A stretch of DNA of 64,000 nt from Alloalcanivorax marinus (GTDB lineage Bacteria > Pseudomonadota > Gammaproteobacteria > Pseudomonadales > Alcanivoracaceae). The notes under the pieces were generated by a model. It was given only the letters and a program-made list of their open reading frames with translations, searched no databases and had not been told where the DNA came from. A program made the position numbers and the translations under genes. The first letter of the stretch is position 1; every line of letters begins with the position of its first letter. Positions 24,644 through 33,473 of the stretch are shown piece by piece. The DNA lies in contig NZ_JAEKJB010000002.1 of NCBI RefSeq assembly GCF_016785095.1, forward strand, positions 372,001-436,000, in the 5' to 3' direction.

Positions 24644-26284
24644 TCAGGGTTTAAGAATCGACGGATCGATGGGCAGCTCGATCAGAAACGGCCGGTCCGC
24701 CTCCAGGGCCCGTTCAAACACCGCCGGAAAATCCTCGCTGTCTTCCACGCGCTCCGCCTCGGCACCGAAGGAGCGTGCCAGGGTGACCAGATCCGGGTTG
24801 ACCAGATCGGTGCCGTAGCGCCGGCCCGGATACTGCCTTTCCTGGTGCATGCGGATGGACCCATAGGAGCCGTTGTTGACCACGATGACGATGACGTTGG
24901 CGCCGTATTGCACGGCGGTGGCCAGTTCCTGACAGGTCATCAGAAAACAGCCGTCGCCGGCGAAACACACCGCCGGCCGTTGCCGGTCGGCGAGCTTGGC
25001 GGCGATCGCCGCCGGCAGGCCGTAGCCCATGGAGCCGGAGGTGGGCGCCAGGGCGCTGCCCAGGGCGCGGAACGGATAGAAGCGATGCACCCAGAGGGTG
25101 TAGTTGCCGGCGCCGTTGCTGACCACCGCCTCCGGCGGCAGCCGTTGGCCGAGCCATTGCACTACCCGGGCCAGTTGCATGGGGCCGGGGGATTCGGTGG
25201 GCGTTGCCCAGTCCCGGTACACCTGACCGGCCCGTTCCAGCCAGGCGCGGCGTTTGTCGTCCAGCGGCCGGTCGGCGCGCAGGGCGACGGTTTCGGCGAA
25301 GCCGCGCACGCCGGCGCAGATCGCCAGATCGGTGTGATAAACACGTCCCAGCTCTTCCGGCTGCGGGTGCACATGGATCAGTTGCTGGTGGGGGCGGGGC
25401 ACCTCCAGCAGTTGATAGTGGCGGGTGGTGATGTCGCCGAGCCGGGTGCCCACCGCCAGGATCAGATCCGCGTCCTCGATCAGCGCCGCCAGGGCCGGGT
25501 TCATGCCCAGCCCGGCGTCACCTGCGTATAGGGAGTCGCTGTTGTCGAAGCGGTCCTGGCGCCGGAAGCCGGTGACCACCGGCACGCCGTGGGCCTCCGC
25601 GAAGCGGCGCAGTTTGTCGTGGCTTTCGCTGTCCCAGCCGGAGCCGCCGAACACCGCCAGCGGGCGACGCGCCGCCGCCAACCGGCGCTCCAGGGCGCGC
25701 ACGTCGCGCACCGCCGGATAGCTCTGGGTCGGGGTGACGGCGGCGGCGTCCACCACAGCCACCGATTCATAGAGCAGGTCCTCGGCCAGGCCGATCACCA
25801 CCGGCCCCTGTCGGCCGGAACGGGCGGTGGCGAAGGCGCGGCCCAGATACTCCGGCAGCCGCTCACTGTGCTGCAGGTCGACGGCCCACTTCGCCACCGA
25901 ACCGAACAGCGCCTGCACGTCCACTTCCTGCCAGGCCTCGCGCTCCTGGAAGCCGCTCGGCACCTGGCCGACGAACACCAGCAGCGGCGTCGAGTCCTGG
26001 GACGCCACGTGCAGGCCGGCCAGGGCGTTGGCGCTGCCCGGCCCGCGGGTCACGAAGCACACTCCGGGCCGGCCGGTGAGCTTGGCATGGGCCTCGGCCA
26101 TCATGGTGGCGCCGCCTTCCTGACGGCACACCACCAGTTCGATGTCCGGGGCATCATGGAGGGCGTCGAGGACCGGCAGAAAACTTTCCCCCGGCACCGT
26201 GAACACCCGGTCCACGCCGTTGCGGCGCAACAGGTCGACGATCACCTGGCCGCCGGTGCGGCCTTGCGCGCTGGCGGTGGTCAT
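24644..26284 (-). CDS. Thiamine-pyrophosphate-binding enzyme (acetolactate synthase/benzoylformate decarboxylase superfamily)
   Basis: 546 residues in three domains: TPP pyrimidine-binding (catalytic Glu in VCRQEGGATMMAEAHAKLTG), central Rossmann-like domain, and TPP pyrophosphate-binding domain with GDG (CFAGDGCFLMTCQELA) and the following NN (VVNNGSYGS). Acts on 2-oxo acids. There is no acetolactate synthase small subunit nearby and the gene ends a catabolic operon (4-base overlap with the TAXI gene), so a biosynthetic IlvB role is unlikely. Decarboxylation or carboligation of a 2-oxo acid intermediate is inferred. Confidence 0.87.
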   Translation of the reverse strand: MTTASAQGRTGGQVIVDLLRRNGVDRVFTVPGESFLPVLDALHDAPDIELVVCRQEGGATMMAEAHAKLTGRPGVCFVTRGPGSANALAGLHVASQDSTPLLVFVGQVPSGFQEREAWQEVDVQALFGSVAKWAVDLQHSERLPEYLGRAFATARSGRQGPVVIGLAEDLLYESVAVVDAAAVTPTQSYPAVRDVRALERRLAAARRPLAVFGGSGWDSESHDKLRRFAEAHGVPVVTGFRRQDRFDNSDSLYAGDAGLGMNPALAALIEDADLILAVGTRLGDITTRHYQLLEVPRPHQQLIHVHPQPEELGRVYHTDLAICAGVRGFAETVALRADRPLDDKRRAWLERAGQVYRDWATPTESPGPMQLARVVQWLGQRLPPEAVVSNGAGNYTLWVHRFYPFRALGSALAPTSGSMGYGLPAAIAAKLADRQRPAVCFAGDGCFLMTCQELATAVQYGANVIVIVVNNGSYGSIRMHQERQYPGRRYGTDLVNPDLVTLARSFGAEAERVEDSEDFPAVFERALEADRPFLIELPIDPSILKP

Positions 26285-27276
26285 TGTGCTTGCGCCGCTT
26301 CCTGGTAGTACTTTTGGGCGCCCGGGTGCAACGGTACCGCCAGGTTTTCATCGGCGGCGGAACCGTCCACGGTCCAGCCGGACATGGAACCGAACGAGCG
26401 CTGTACACTCTCGCGGCCTTCCATGATCGCCTTGGTGATCTGGTAGGCCTCTTCTTCCGGCATGTCCGCGTTGGCGTAGATGGAGGTGCTGAAACCCACG
26501 CCCTTGACCGGCTCGCTCTGACCCTCGAACAGGTCCGCCGGCATGGTGGCCGGGCTGAAGCCGTATTTTTCCAGGTAGGCGATGGCGTCGTCGCTAAGGC
26601 TCAGGAAGCGCTGTCCGGGGGTGATCGACAGCTGTGAGGTGTTGGGGTGGCCGGCGGTGGTGATGCCGATGATCATGTCCAGTTTACCGTCGCCGAACTG
26701 GTCCTGAAGAATGCTCAGGCTGGAGCGGCTGACGCTGCCGCCGAAGGATTCGATGTCCTGGTAGCTGAGGTCGTTGGCGGCCAGAATCAGCCGCGCGATG
26801 TACTCATTGAGGCTGCCCTGGGGGCCGGTGCCGATGCGCACCGCCAGCTTGTTTTTCTTGATGTCGGCGAGGCTTGTTATGTCGCTGTTCTTCTGCACGG
26901 TGACGCGCTGGTAGTACTGATCCAGACCGCCCACCAGGCCACGGATATTGTCGATTTTCTTGTCGAACGGGCCGAAGCCGCGCTCCGCCCAGGAGGCCAC
27001 CGGCGGGAAGATCAGCGCCACGTCGGTGCGTTTGGCGGTGAGCAGCTTGGTGTTGGCGATCGCCATCGGCGTGCCGAGGATGTCCACCGTGGAGCCCTGC
27101 GGCAGGCCGTTGAGCATTTCCGTGCGCAGGGCGCCGGCGTAGGCGTACCAGGTGGTGCCGGTGGGGCCGGCGGCGAATTTCACCTTGACCGGATCGGCGG
27201 CCTGCGTCGCGCCACTGAGGGCGAGCAGGGCCGCGAACAGGGCGGGAGCGAGAGAGCGGAAGCTGAGATGTCGCAT
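26281..27276 (-). CDS. TAXI-family TRAP transporter solute-binding protein
   Basis: 331 residues with a cleavable signal peptide (ALLALSGATQA-ADPVKV, about residue 26) and the TAXI-family core: KFAAGPTGTTWYAYAGALRTEMLNGLPQGSTVDILGTPMAIANTKLL, IRGLVGGLDQYYQRVTV and LAVRIGTGPQGSLNEYIARLIL. TAXI proteins deliver carboxylates to fused DctQM permeases, one of which is encoded immediately upstream in the operon. It is a second uptake system in the same island. Confidence 0.92.
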   Translation of the reverse strand: MRHLSFRSLAPALFAALLALSGATQAADPVKVKFAAGPTGTTWYAYAGALRTEMLNGLPQGSTVDILGTPMAIANTKLLTAKRTDVALIFPPVASWAERGFGPFDKKIDNIRGLVGGLDQYYQRVTVQKNSDITSLADIKKNKLAVRIGTGPQGSLNEYIARLILAANDLSYQDIESFGGSVSRSSLSILQDQFGDGKLDMIIGITTAGHPNTSQLSITPGQRFLSLSDDAIAYLEKYGFSPATMPADLFEGQSEPVKGVGFSTSIYANADMPEEEAYQITKAIMEGRESVQRSFGSMSGWTVDGSAADENLAVPLHPGAQKYYQEAAQAQ

Positions 27277-27312
27277 TTTTTGTTCTCCTGATAATAAAAG
27301 TTGAGTCGAACG

Positions 27313-29280
27313 TTATTCTTGCCGCGCGGTGGATACGGATGCCGTGTCGGCTGCGCGCCGGCGCCACAGTTGCCCGCCCAGCACCACCGCGAGCAGCACC
27401 AGGCCGACCAGCGAAGCGGTCAGTTTGGGCGTGATCAGCAGCACCGCGGCGGCCAGCAGCAGCACCGATTCAAGCCTGGCATTGCGGGTGCGCAGGAAGC
27501 CCGCCACGCAACCGGCCAGGGCGTAGCAGCCGATGGCGGCGGTGATCGTGGCGGTGGCGATCTTGGTCCATTCGCCTTGCAGCAGCAGCGCCGGGCTGAA
27601 GGCGAACGCGAACGCCACCAGGAAGCCGGCCAGGCTGTAGCGGAACGCGGCCCAGCCGGTTTTCCAGACGTCCGCCTTGGCGATGCCGCCGGCCACGAAG
27701 GCGGCCAGCGCCACCGGCGGCGTCACCATGGACAGGGCGGCGAAGTACAGCACGAAAAAGTGTGAGGACAGCTGCGGCACGCCCAGTTTATCCAGCGCCG
27801 GAATGGCGAGAATGGCGCCCATGATGTACGCGGCGGTGGTGGGCATGCCCATGCCCATGACGATTACCATGATCATCACCAGCAGCAGGGCCGGGATCAT
27901 CATGCCGCCGGACAGGGTGGTTACGAAGGTGCCGAAGGTCAGGCCCAGATTGGTACTGGAGGCGATGCCCACCACGATGCCGGCGCCGGCGCAAGGAATG
28001 GCCACGGCGATGGCGCTGCGCGCGCCGGAGTCCAGCGCCTGTACAGAGTCGCTGACCACCGAGCGGACGGCGCCGACCAGACCGGCGGGGCCGTGCTCGC
28101 GCAAGCCGTCCCAGCAGCGGGTGAACAGTCCCAGGAACACGGTCAGCCAGACCGCTTCCAGGGTGGCGGAACTGAGCGCGCGGCCGGCCATGATCTGGTA
28201 GACCAGCACGCACACCGGAATCAGCAGATAGAGCCGCTTGAGCACGCTGCCCCAGTCCGTTTCCAGCTCCGCCTTGGTCAGGCCGCTGAGATTGTTGCGG
28301 CGGGCCAGCAGATCGACCACGAAGTACAGCGCCAGATAGAACAGCAGCGCCGGAATGATCGCCGCCAGCGCCACCTCGGCATAGGGAATGCCCATGAACT
28401 GGGCGATCAGGAAGGCGGCGGCGCCCATCACCGGCGGCATCAGTTGCCCACCGGTGGAGGAGGTGGCCTCCACCGCGGCGGCCTGCTCGGCGCTCATCCC
28501 GGAGCGCTTCATGGCGGGAATGGTGAACATGCCCATCACCGCCGCGTTGGCGGTGGCGCTGCCGCTGACCGCGCCGAACAGGGTGGAGGAGACGATGGAC
28601 ACCTTGGCCATGCCGCCGCGCAGGCGGCCCACCAGCAGCATGGACAGATCCATGAACAGCTGGCCGCCGCCGAACAGCTGCAGGAAAGCGCCGAACAGCA
28701 GGAAATAGAACACCTGGCCGTAGGAGACGATGCTGGGAATCCCGAACACACCCTCGTTCTGCATGGTCTGCAGATCGATGAAGGTCTCGAAGAACGTCCG
28801 GCTGAGCTGGCCGTCGTGGCCGATGATGCGCAACAGCGGCACCTCGCGCAGCAGCGGGCCGCAGAATTGATAGACCAGGAACACCAGGATCACGGTGGTC
28901 AGGCCCATGCCCAGGGAGCGGCGCACCGCCTCCACCACCAGGGCGATGGTGACCACGCCCACCAGCAGATCGGTGGTGGTGGGCAGATCCACCATGGCGA
29001 TGCGGGTGATCAGGGTTTCGCCGTTCAGGTAGTAATGCACGGCGATGGCGGCGGCCACCGCCACCAGCAGGTAATCACTGGCGCGGCTCACGCCAAACCG
29101 TCGCGGCCCGGTTTCCGGCGGCGCGATCAGCGGATGGGTGATGAAGGTGAGCATGACGCCGAACATCACGTGGATCGGCACCGCCACGATCAACTCCAGC
29201 GGCGAACCGTAGACCATCCAGATCTGGAACAGGGCCCACAGCAGCGCCACCACGCTGGCCGGGTTGGCGTACTTCTTCAT
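27313..29280 (-). CDS. TRAP transporter permease, fused small and large subunits (DctQM, TAXI type)
   Basis: 655 residues, about 17 membrane segments. The N-terminal third corresponds to the small permease and the rest to DctM (ASSTGGQLMPPVMGAAAFLIAQFMGIPYAEVALAAIIPALLFY; GMGMPTTAAYIMGAILAIPAL; MVTPPVALAAFVAGGIAKAD). Fused permeases of this kind pair with TAXI binding proteins. It overlaps the upstream BenE-type gene by 4 bases (ATGA) and precedes the TAXI gene by 36 bases. Confidence 0.92.
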   Translation of the reverse strand: MKKYANPASVVALLWALFQIWMVYGSPLELIVAVPIHVMFGVMLTFITHPLIAPPETGPRRFGVSRASDYLLVAVAAAIAVHYYLNGETLITRIAMVDLPTTTDLLVGVVTIALVVEAVRRSLGMGLTTVILVFLVYQFCGPLLREVPLLRIIGHDGQLSRTFFETFIDLQTMQNEGVFGIPSIVSYGQVFYFLLFGAFLQLFGGGQLFMDLSMLLVGRLRGGMAKVSIVSSTLFGAVSGSATANAAVMGMFTIPAMKRSGMSAEQAAAVEATSSTGGQLMPPVMGAAAFLIAQFMGIPYAEVALAAIIPALLFYLALYFVVDLLARRNNLSGLTKAELETDWGSVLKRLYLLIPVCVLVYQIMAGRALSSATLEAVWLTVFLGLFTRCWDGLREHGPAGLVGAVRSVVSDSVQALDSGARSAIAVAIPCAGAGIVVGIASSTNLGLTFGTFVTTLSGGMMIPALLLVMIMVIVMGMGMPTTAAYIMGAILAIPALDKLGVPQLSSHFFVLYFAALSMVTPPVALAAFVAGGIAKADVWKTGWAAFRYSLAGFLVAFAFAFSPALLLQGEWTKIATATITAAIGCYALAGCVAGFLRTRNARLESVLLLAAAVLLITPKLTASLVGLVLLAVVLGGQLWRRRAADTASVSTARQE

Positions 29281-30497
29281 GCCTGGGCCTCCGCGCGCCG
29301 GGCGGCGCCGATCTCACCGAGCAGAGCGGATACCGCCACGCCCAGCAGCAGCGCCCAGAACGGCGAGCTGATGCCGAGCAGGGAGAACTTGCTCATCGCC
29401 ACGGTCAGCGCCACGAAAGCGCCCACCTGGCAGGGGCCGTTCTTGCGGAAGGCTTGCTGGAAGGCACCGAGCAGCACGCCGATCATGGCGAGCCCGGCGA
29501 TCACCATGATCAACGCCTTGGGCAGGGCCAGGATAAACGGCACCGCCAGGCCGGCGAACAGGCCGAACAGCATGAACAGGATGCCGTTGACCAGGGAGGC
29601 GCCGTAGCGCAGGCGCGGGTCCTCGCCGGCCTGCTCGGAGGAGCAGATGGCGGTCATCGGCCCGGCGATGTTGGCGTTGTGGCCGCCCAGCAGGCCGGCG
29701 AGAATGCCGCCCACGCCGCTGGCGATGGTCATGCGGTTGACCGGCGGTTCATAGCCTTCGGCCATCAGCACGCCAATGGCCTGGGCGTTCTCGGCGCCAA
29801 TCACCAGGGCGGTGAGCGGTACCGCGATGGCGAAGAACGCTTGCCAGGAAAACGCCGGCGCGGTGAAGCCGGGCATCACGAACTCCAGGCTCACCTCGGC
29901 GGGTTTCAACTGGCCCAGCCACAGGGCCATCACCAGGCCGACCACGCCAGCCACCAGCACCGGCGGCACCGAGCGCAGCAGCCGGCCGGTGAGGAAGAAC
30001 GCCAGGGCGGCGATACCGGCCACCCAGGGTGCCGCCACCACCGAGTCCACGGCGCCGGTGGCGAACCGGAACAGGGCGCCGGCGATCATCGCCATGACGA
30101 TGGGCACCGGCAGCCAGTGGGCGAGACGGCCGATCAGGCCGCTGGCGCCCAGAAGCAGCACCATCACGCCGCTGGCGATAAAGGCACCCACCGCCTCGTT
30201 GAAGGGAATCATCTGCAAGGAGGCGGCCAGAATGGCGGCGCCGGGAATGGTGTAGGCGCCGCTGATCGGCAGCCGGTAGCGCAACGAGAAGATCACGCTG
30301 ATCAGACCGCCCAGGACATAGATGGCGAACAACCAGGCCACGGTCTGGGCATTGCTGAGGCTGCCGGCCTCGGCGGCGTTCATGACGATCACCGCCGGGC
30401 CGGTACAACCGAACAGGGCGGCCACCACACCGGTACTGATGGTGCGGGTATTGAGGGCGGCGCGCAGCGGGGCCGCCTCGGACATTTCCTTGGGCAT
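29277..30497 (-). CDS. BenE-family benzoate/H+ symporter
   Basis: 406 residues, about 11-12 hydrophobic helices. BenE landmarks: GVVAALFGCTGPAVIVMNAAEAGSLSNAQTVAWLFAIYVLGGLISVIFSLRYRLPISGAYTIPGAAIL and ASGVGGILAGLLGGHNANIAGPMTAICSSEQAG. Known members import benzoate with protons. In an operon with a CoA ligase and molybdenum hydroxylase it likely imports the aromatic or furan monocarboxylate activated by the ligase. Sits 72 bases after the crotonase gene. Confidence 0.9.
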   Translation of the reverse strand: MPKEMSEAAPLRAALNTRTISTGVVAALFGCTGPAVIVMNAAEAGSLSNAQTVAWLFAIYVLGGLISVIFSLRYRLPISGAYTIPGAAILAASLQMIPFNEAVGAFIASGVMVLLLGASGLIGRLAHWLPVPIVMAMIAGALFRFATGAVDSVVAAPWVAGIAALAFFLTGRLLRSVPPVLVAGVVGLVMALWLGQLKPAEVSLEFVMPGFTAPAFSWQAFFAIAVPLTALVIGAENAQAIGVLMAEGYEPPVNRMTIASGVGGILAGLLGGHNANIAGPMTAICSSEQAGEDPRLRYGASLVNGILFMLFGLFAGLAVPFILALPKALIMVIAGLAMIGVLLGAFQQAFRKNGPCQVGAFVALTVAMSKFSLLGISSPFWALLLGVAVSALLGEIGAARRAEAQA

Positions 30498-30569
30498 GGT
30501 GCTGCCTCCGTTTTTGTTATAGGTCGGGCAGGCCGGGGCAGGGCCCCGGCGGTCGGTGTCGCGACGCGG

Positions 30570-31373
30570 TTATTCGCCTTTGAATACCGCCGGACGTTTG
30601 GCGTGGAATGCCTCCACGCCTTCCTTGAAGTCCGCTGAGCTGCGCAGGCGGCTGTAGCAATGGCCTTCCATCTCGATGGCCACCTTGAGCGGCGAATCCT
30701 CGTTGTCGTTGATCAGCTTCTTGGCGGTGCGCTGGGCCAGCGGCGAGAAGCGGCGCAGTTCCTCCACCAGCGCATCGGTGGCTTTTTCCAGCTCGGCGTC
30801 GGGCACGCATTCGGTGACGAAGCCCCAGGCCAGGGCCTGCTCACCGGATACCCGCTTGGCGCGCATCACCATGTGCTTGGTGCGGGTGATGCCGATCATC
30901 TTCTGCAGCCGCGCGGAGCCGCCGGAACCGGGGATCTGACCCAGGTTCTGTTCCGGCAGGGCGTAGCGGGCGGTGTCCGAGGCGATGCGGAAATCGCAGG
31001 CCAGCGACAGCTCGAAGCCGACGCCGAAGGTGTAACCCCGGTTGGCGGCGATCACCGGCTTGCTGCAGCGCTCGGCGGCGGCCACGTTCCAGGCCAGTTT
31101 GGAAACGTGCTCCGGGGAGGCTTCCAGGAAGCCGCGGATGTCGCCGCCGCTGGAGAAGTGCTGGCCCTCGGCGCGCAGTACGATGACGCGCACGCCCGGG
31201 TGGGCATCCAGGGCTTCGAACACCTGACGCAGGTATTCGCGCTGGCTCATGGCGATCACGTTATAGGGCGGGCGGCCGAGGATAATGTCGCCGCGCTCCT
31301 GGTCGGTGCGCAACTCCACCTTGAAACCGTCGAAGTCGGTGCTGAGAAATTGTTCAATGTCGGACACGTTCAT
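30570..31373 (-). CDS. Enoyl-CoA hydratase/isomerase (crotonase) family protein
   Basis: 267 residues with the crotonase fold: YNVIAMSQREYLRQVFEALDAHPGVRVIVLRAEGQHFSSGGDIRGFLE (oxyanion GGD), VIAANRGYTFGVGFELSLACDFRIAS (second oxyanion glycines and Glu), PEQNLGQIPGSGGSARL. Crotonases hydrate, isomerise or hydrolyse CoA thioesters. In the described 2-furoate pathway the corresponding crotonase (HmfE) hydrolyses the lactone/2-oxoglutaryl-CoA intermediate; that role is inferred from gene context only. It lies 41 bases downstream of the CoA ligase. Confidence 0.9.
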   Translation of the reverse strand: MNVSDIEQFLSTDFDGFKVELRTDQERGDIILGRPPYNVIAMSQREYLRQVFEALDAHPGVRVIVLRAEGQHFSSGGDIRGFLEASPEHVSKLAWNVAAAERCSKPVIAANRGYTFGVGFELSLACDFRIASDTARYALPEQNLGQIPGSGGSARLQKMIGITRTKHMVMRAKRVSGEQALAWGFVTECVPDAELEKATDALVEELRRFSPLAQRTAKKLINDNEDSPLKVAIEMEGHCYSRLRSSADFKEGVEAFHAKRPAVFKGE

Positions 31374-31414
31374 TGTGTGTTTTCCTTTTTTGGATCAATC
31401 GGGTTCTGGATCAA

Positions 31415-32950
31415 TCAGGGCTGTTCGGCGGGTTGCGGGTCGCTGTAATCCGCCACCAGAACGCGGCGCAGGATCTTGCCCACCGGGGACTTGGGAATCT
31501 GGTCGATGAATTCGTAACGGCGCGGGCGCTTGAAGCGTGCCAGGCCGGAGGCCACGCAATGGGCGTCCAGGTCTTCCTCGCTGACCGGGTGGCGGGTCTT
31601 GATGAAGGCGGCCACCAGCTTGCCCCACTGCTCGTCGGGCAGACCCACCACCGCCACTTCCTCCACCGCCGGGTGCAGGGACAGGGCGTTCTCGATCTCC
31701 GCCGGGCTCACGTTCTCGCCGCCGGTGATGATCAGGTCGTCCACGCGGCCGGTGACGAACAGGTCCCCCTCCTCGTCGAAGAAGCCGGTGTCGCCGGTGA
31801 AGTACCAGCCGTCACGGATCGATTTGGCGTCCGCGTCCGGGCGCCGCCAGTAGCCTTCGAAGGCTTCGTCGCTGGCCAGGTCGGCGATGATCTGGCCTTC
31901 CTCGCCGGCGGCCACCTGGTCCGCCGGAGTGTCGGCGTTCAGGCGCACCACGCGGATGCGCTGGTTGAGCGCGCCGCGACCGGAGGAGCCCGGCTTGCGG
32001 CTGGCCGCCTGATCAATGGTGAAGGTGTAGATCTCGGAGCTGCCGTAGTGGTTGACGAACAGTTCCGGCTGGAAGGCTTTTTCCACCCGTTGCATCAGAC
32101 CGTCGCTCATCGGCGCGCCGGCGAAACCGATCTTGCGCACGCTGGCCACCCGTTCGGGGCTGAACGCCGGGTGCTCGATGAGCATGTGATAGAGGGTCGG
32201 CACCAGGTAGAGGTTGCTGATGCGTTCCCGTTCGATGGCGTCCAGGGTGGCTTCCACGTCGAAGCGCGGGATGCACACGAAGTGGCCGTCCAGCAGTGTC
32301 ATGGCCAGCAGCGAGCGCACGCCCATGGTGTGATACAGCGGCATCACCCCCAGGGTGCATTCACCGTGGCCGTACAGGTTCTGGGCCACATGGGCGAGGG
32401 CGGCGGCACGCTCGGCGCGGTGGCGGCGCGGCACGCCCTTGGGCCGGCTGGTGGTGCCGGAGGTGTACAGCATCAGGGAGCCGTCGTCCGGGCCGGCGCG
32501 CAGAATGGTGTCCGCCGGGGCTCGCGCGCACAGGTCGTCGAAGTCCAGGGCGCCGTCGAAGGGCTTGTCGCCGACGCTGATACAGGGGATCGCCGGCTTG
32601 CCCATGGCCGCCACGGCGTCACGCACCGCCTCGTCATGGACCAGGGCGCGGGCGTCCGCGTCGTGCAGGCTCCATTGCAGATCGTCGGCGGTGCAACGCC
32701 AGTTCAGCGGCGTCATCACGATACCGGCGAACTGGCAGGCCCAGTGCAGGGTGGCCATCTGCCAGCGGTTCTGCATCGCGGCGACCAGGCGGTCGCCCTT
32801 GTTCAGGCCCAGATCCTGCAGTCCCAGGGCGGCCCGTTGGATGGTGTCGAACCAGGCTTCGTAGCTCAGGCGTTGCGGGCCGTCGCTGATCGCCGTCGCC
32901 TGGGGGCGGCGTTCCACCGCCGCCAGGAAGCTGCGTCCAAGATCAAACAT
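31415..32950 (-). CDS. AMP-forming acyl-CoA synthetase (aromatic/heteroaromatic acid CoA ligase candidate)
   Basis: 511 residues of the ANL superfamily. P-loop MLYTSGTTSRPKGVPRRH, motif YGSSEIYTF, YFTGDTGFFDEEGDLFVTGRVDDLI and the C-terminal catalytic lysine in IPKSPVGKILRRVL. Activates a carboxylic acid to its CoA thioester via an acyl-AMP. Overlaps the 2Fe-2S subunit gene by 8 bases, tying CoA activation tightly to the molybdenum hydroxylase; this is how 2-furoyl-CoA synthetase and dehydrogenase genes are arranged, but benzoate-type acids are not excluded. Confidence 0.91.
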   Translation of the reverse strand: MFDLGRSFLAAVERRPQATAISDGPQRLSYEAWFDTIQRAALGLQDLGLNKGDRLVAAMQNRWQMATLHWACQFAGIVMTPLNWRCTADDLQWSLHDADARALVHDEAVRDAVAAMGKPAIPCISVGDKPFDGALDFDDLCARAPADTILRAGPDDGSLMLYTSGTTSRPKGVPRRHRAERAAALAHVAQNLYGHGECTLGVMPLYHTMGVRSLLAMTLLDGHFVCIPRFDVEATLDAIERERISNLYLVPTLYHMLIEHPAFSPERVASVRKIGFAGAPMSDGLMQRVEKAFQPELFVNHYGSSEIYTFTIDQAASRKPGSSGRGALNQRIRVVRLNADTPADQVAAGEEGQIIADLASDEAFEGYWRRPDADAKSIRDGWYFTGDTGFFDEEGDLFVTGRVDDLIITGGENVSPAEIENALSLHPAVEEVAVVGLPDEQWGKLVAAFIKTRHPVSEEDLDAHCVASGLARFKRPRRYEFIDQIPKSPVGKILRRVLVADYSDPQPAEQP

Positions 32951-33473
32951 CGTTGCGGTTCTCCAAGGCTTGTTGTTGTGATTCGCCCGTGCGGCGCTGT
33001 CCGGCCACTTCCAGTACCGCGCGCACGATGCCGGTGTAACCGGTGCAGCGGCACAAATGGCCGGACAGCATGTCGCGCACGCCGGCTTCGTCCGGCTCGG
33101 GCACGCGTTCCAGGTACTCCACGCAGGACATCAGGATGCCGCTGGTGCAGAAGCCGCATTGCAGGGCGTGATGGCGGCTGAAAGCCTGCTGCAGATCGTT
33201 CATCACGTCGTCGCGGGCGAGGGATTCCACGGTGTCCACGCGGCGGCCATCGGCCTGCACCGCGAGCATCAGGCACGAGCGCGAGGCGACACCGTCCACC
33301 AGCACCGTGCAGGCGCCGCACACGCCGTGCTCGCAGCCCACGTGCACGCCGGTGGCGCCCAGGTCGTGGCGCAGGAAGTCGCACAGCTGGGTGCGTGGCT
33401 CGGCGCTGCCGTGGCGGGTTTCCCCGTTGAGTTCCAGTTCAATGGCATGACGCTGCTCAGCGGGTGCGCGCAT
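32943..33473 (-). CDS. Xanthine dehydrogenase family 2Fe-2S subunit
   Basis: 176 residues. N-terminal plant-ferredoxin-type cluster ligands C47, C52, C55, C67 (CEHGVCGACTVLVDG...C) and C-terminal helical-domain cluster ligands C106, C109, C141, C143 (CGFCTSG; CRCTGYTGI). It relays electrons from the molybdenum centre to FAD. It overlaps the FAD subunit by 17 bases and the CoA ligase by 8, and so belongs to a tightly packed heterotrimer-plus-ligase set. Confidence 0.96.
   Translation of the reverse strand: MRAPAEQRHAIELELNGETRHGSAEPRTQLCDFLRHDLGATGVHVGCEHGVCGACTVLVDGVASRSCLMLAVQADGRRVDTVESLARDDVMNDLQQAFSRHHALQCGFCTSGILMSCVEYLERVPEPDEAGVRDMLSGHLCRCTGYTGIVRAVLEVAGQRRTGESQQQALENRNDV

Noticed and set aside
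24644-26284. Naming the TPP enzyme acetolactate synthase large subunit (IlvB)
   Set aside because: No regulatory small subunit or branched-chain biosynthesis genes are nearby and the gene ends a catabolic operon; only the superfamily is supported.
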